From an uncultured Bacteroidales bacterium (GTDB lineage Bacteria; Bacteroidota; Bacteroidia; Bacteroidales; Muribaculaceae), in assembly GCA_900547755.1 (NCBI GenBank), contig URIC01000019.1, positions 1 through 34,594 of the forward strand: DNA of 34,594 nucleotides, in the 5' to 3' direction. Under the pieces are notes generated by a model. The model worked only from the letters and a program-made list of their open reading frames with translations. It ran no database searches and was not told the origin of the DNA. Positions 32,911-34,594 of the stretch are shown here, piece after piece. The position numbers and the translations under genes were made by a program. Position 1 is the first letter of the stretch. Each line of letters opens with the position of its first letter.

Positions 32911-34594
32911 ATGTCCAAATCTATCTTGAGCCTTGCCCTCATGCTGAGCGTGACGGCAGGTGCTATGGCTGAAATTCCGGTTCCCAAGCCGGATATTCTC
33001 CATATCAAGCAAGCTGAGGCCCATTGTAACTTCTACGGAGTTTCAGACAATGGCCTTTGGGCTACGGCGTATACCTACGGCGACAACGCGATGTACAGTT
33101 CGCCCCGTCTGGTAAATGTCGAGACCGGCGAGTATTTTGACCTCTTTGAGGATAAATCGGCACCCGGCGAAGCCAATGACGTGACCAACGACGGCAAAAT
33201 GGTAGTCGGTTCCGTAGACGGTGCCGCCGCCTACTACGATGTCAATGCCAAGAAGTGGAACAAGCTCCCCATGCCCAACAATGTCAAGAACAACGGGAGT
33301 ACTGTATTCGCCGTCACTCCCGACGGCAAGTATGCCGTGGGACGCGCGTTGACCATCAAGGGCAACAACAATTATGCCGAGCTCGGTCTGGCATGGGACT
33401 TCACAAGCGGTACTCCGGTATGCCGTCCCACCAACAACCTGCCTGACTTCGACACCAACGGTGACCCTTGCAGCATGATTCGCTTCATCAGCATCACTCC
33501 TGACGGACGCTATTCACAGGGTATCGTGGACTACAGCTATCCGATGACTTCCTGGAGCTTTATCTATGATTTCCAGGAGCAGAGCTGGAAGGCCCTCGGT
33601 TATGATTACGTGGACGGCAAGCTCGTTTCTAACACCGATGGAAAATACATTGTAGACGAAGTGCGTTTCTCTCCCGACGGCAAGCGTGCCATAGCCGGAC
33701 TTCTCAACGCCGATGACGAGAGCGAAGTCGGAATTTTCGACATGGCCACCGGCAAGATAGAAGCCGTGGACGGCGGTGCCGGCAAGATGATCTGCAGCGT
33801 AGACAACAACGGTGTGATCTATGCCGCTTCTCCCACCACCACTCCCATGCGTAACTGGAGCTTCTATGTGGACGGCTACTGGTACGATTGGAAAGACGCC
33901 ATCAAGCAGCTGTGGAATATGGACTGGCAGACTCAGGTCACCAAAGACGAAATAGGCCTTTCCGGTACTTTCATGAGCGCTTCCGACGACTGTCTGCGAC
34001 TCTTCGCACCTGAATACAGCGGCTATCCCGGCGGTGCCTTCGCCATCAAACTGAGCAAGCCTCTGAGCGAGATGGCGGAGTATCTGGACCCCCTGTACGA
34101 ACACATGGTTTATCCTACCGAGGGTTCTTCTTTCTCCTCCATGCGCAGCATAACTGTTTACTTTGACCGCGACATTGAAGTGGTAGGCGAGCGCACCGGC
34201 GTTCAGCTCCTTGACGAAAACGGCAATGTGGTCAAGAACAGCATCTCGGTATCAGTCGAGGCCGGTCAGACCCGCAACCTGCTGATAACATTCCGCAACG
34301 CTCCTATGGAGGCCGGCAAGACTTACACCGTACTCATCCCCGAAGGCATGATTCAGGTAAGCGGCGACCCGCGTCATCCCAACAAGGAGATAAGAATCAA
34401 CTATGTGGGCCGTGCGGATACTCCCGTCAAGCCCGTCAAGATTTCCCCCGAGAGCGGTACGGCGCTTCCCCGTCTGAATATGAACACAAACCCCGTCGTC
34501 GTGACATTCGACGCTGTGCTCAGTGTAATCGAAGGAGGCTCTATAGCCCTCTACCGTCATGTAGGCGACGAGGACGAGTTCCTGTACTCGCTGA
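32911..34594 (+). CDS. Secreted beta-propeller/BIG-like protein, 3' end beyond the window
   Basis: The open frame runs from ATG 32911 to the end of the window without a stop, at least 561 codons. The signal peptide is MSKSILSLALMLSVTAGAMA. Residues about 40-370 hold propeller-like blades with repeated DG motifs: NDVTNDGKMVVGSVDGAAAY, FAVTPDGKYAVGRAL, ISITPDGRYSQGIVDYS, RFSPDGKRAIAGLL. From about 395 on there are bacterial Ig-like segments (VYPTEGSSFSSMRSITVYFD, ISPESGTALPRLNMNTNPVVVTFDA). It resembles the secreted protein at 13724-15466 in its first part. A C-terminal sorting tail would be expected outside the window. Function unknown. Confidence 0.85.
   Translation, partial: MSKSILSLALMLSVTAGAMAEIPVPKPDILHIKQAEAHCNFYGVSDNGLWATAYTYGDNAMYSSPRLVNVETGEYFDLFEDKSAPGEANDVTNDGKMVVGSVDGAAAYYDVNAKKWNKLPMPNNVKNNGSTVFAVTPDGKYAVGRALTIKGNNNYAELGLAWDFTSGTPVCRPTNNLPDFDTNGDPCSMIRFISITPDGRYSQGIVDYSYPMTSWSFIYDFQEQSWKALGYDYVDGKLVSNTDGKYIVDEVRFSPDGKRAIAGLLNADDESEVGIFDMATGKIEAVDGGAGKMICSVDNNGVIYAASPTTTPMRNWSFYVDGYWYDWKDAIKQLWNMDWQTQVTKDEIGLSGTFMSASDDCLRLFAPEYSGYPGGAFAIKLSKPLSEMAEYLDPLYEHMVYPTEGSSFSSMRSITVYFDRDIEVVGERTGVQLLDENGNVVKNSISVSVEAGQTRNLLITFRNAPMEAGKTYTVLIPEGMIQVSGDPRHPNKEIRINYVGRADTPVKPVKISPESGTALPRLNMNTNPVVVTFDAVLSVIEGGSIALYRHVGDEDEFLYSL

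Overview
The window looks like a chromosomal segment from the order Bacteroidales, most likely a Muribaculaceae-like gut bacterium. The evidence is the sigma-ABfr promoter signature (TTTG, about 20 bp, TAnnTTTG) in front of many genes, the lack of Shine-Dalgarno sites, type IX secretion (T9SS)-like C-terminal tails, a fimbrillin-type lipoprotein pair, and typical Bacteroidetes suf, rpoN and tcdA genes. The taxon below order level is an inference.

Layout. 1-560: remnants of small minus-strand genes. 568-6966: plus-strand operon of a MacAB-TolC-like tripartite exporter (TolC-like outer membrane factor, lipoprotein adaptor, ABC ATPase, ABC permease), then a LytS-type histidine kinase and a LytTR response regulator. 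The kinase frame carries an in-frame TAG at the first residue of its N-box. 6979-13030: an A+T-richer accessory region. It holds a BspA-type LRR protein, decayed ORF fragments, a nitroreductase, a truncated and nonsense-mutated tyrosine recombinase, a compact cluster of a DNA-binding RhuM-like protein, a Doc-type Fic protein and a HAD phosphatase, and IS630-like and IS30-like transposase remnants. It ends beside a tRNA-Leu(CAG) gene (13151-13231) with a clear promoter and terminator.

13489-17949: a small lipoprotein and a 580-aa secreted protein (minus strand), then two lipoproteins forming a fimbrial pair (DUF5119/FimB-Mfa2-like and fimbrillin). 18178-24005: minus-strand operon cvpA-like, sufC, sufD, sufS and an LtaS-like alkaline-phosphatase-fold membrane enzyme; sufB is not in it. 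24249-24983: membrane-anchored TPR-like protein. 25136-27882: plus-strand operon rpoN, tcdA and a LolD-like ABC ATPase. 28004-34594: three large secreted proteins, a GH13 enzyme with a CBM48-like module, an all-beta protein with a sorting tail, and a beta-propeller-like protein cut by the window end.

The best candidates for something new are the RhuM-like/Doc/HAD cluster with its apparently leaderless promoter, the amber codon in the kinase, the sufB-less suf operon with an appended LtaS-like enzyme, and a possible pseudoknot in the leader of the 558-aa secreted protein.
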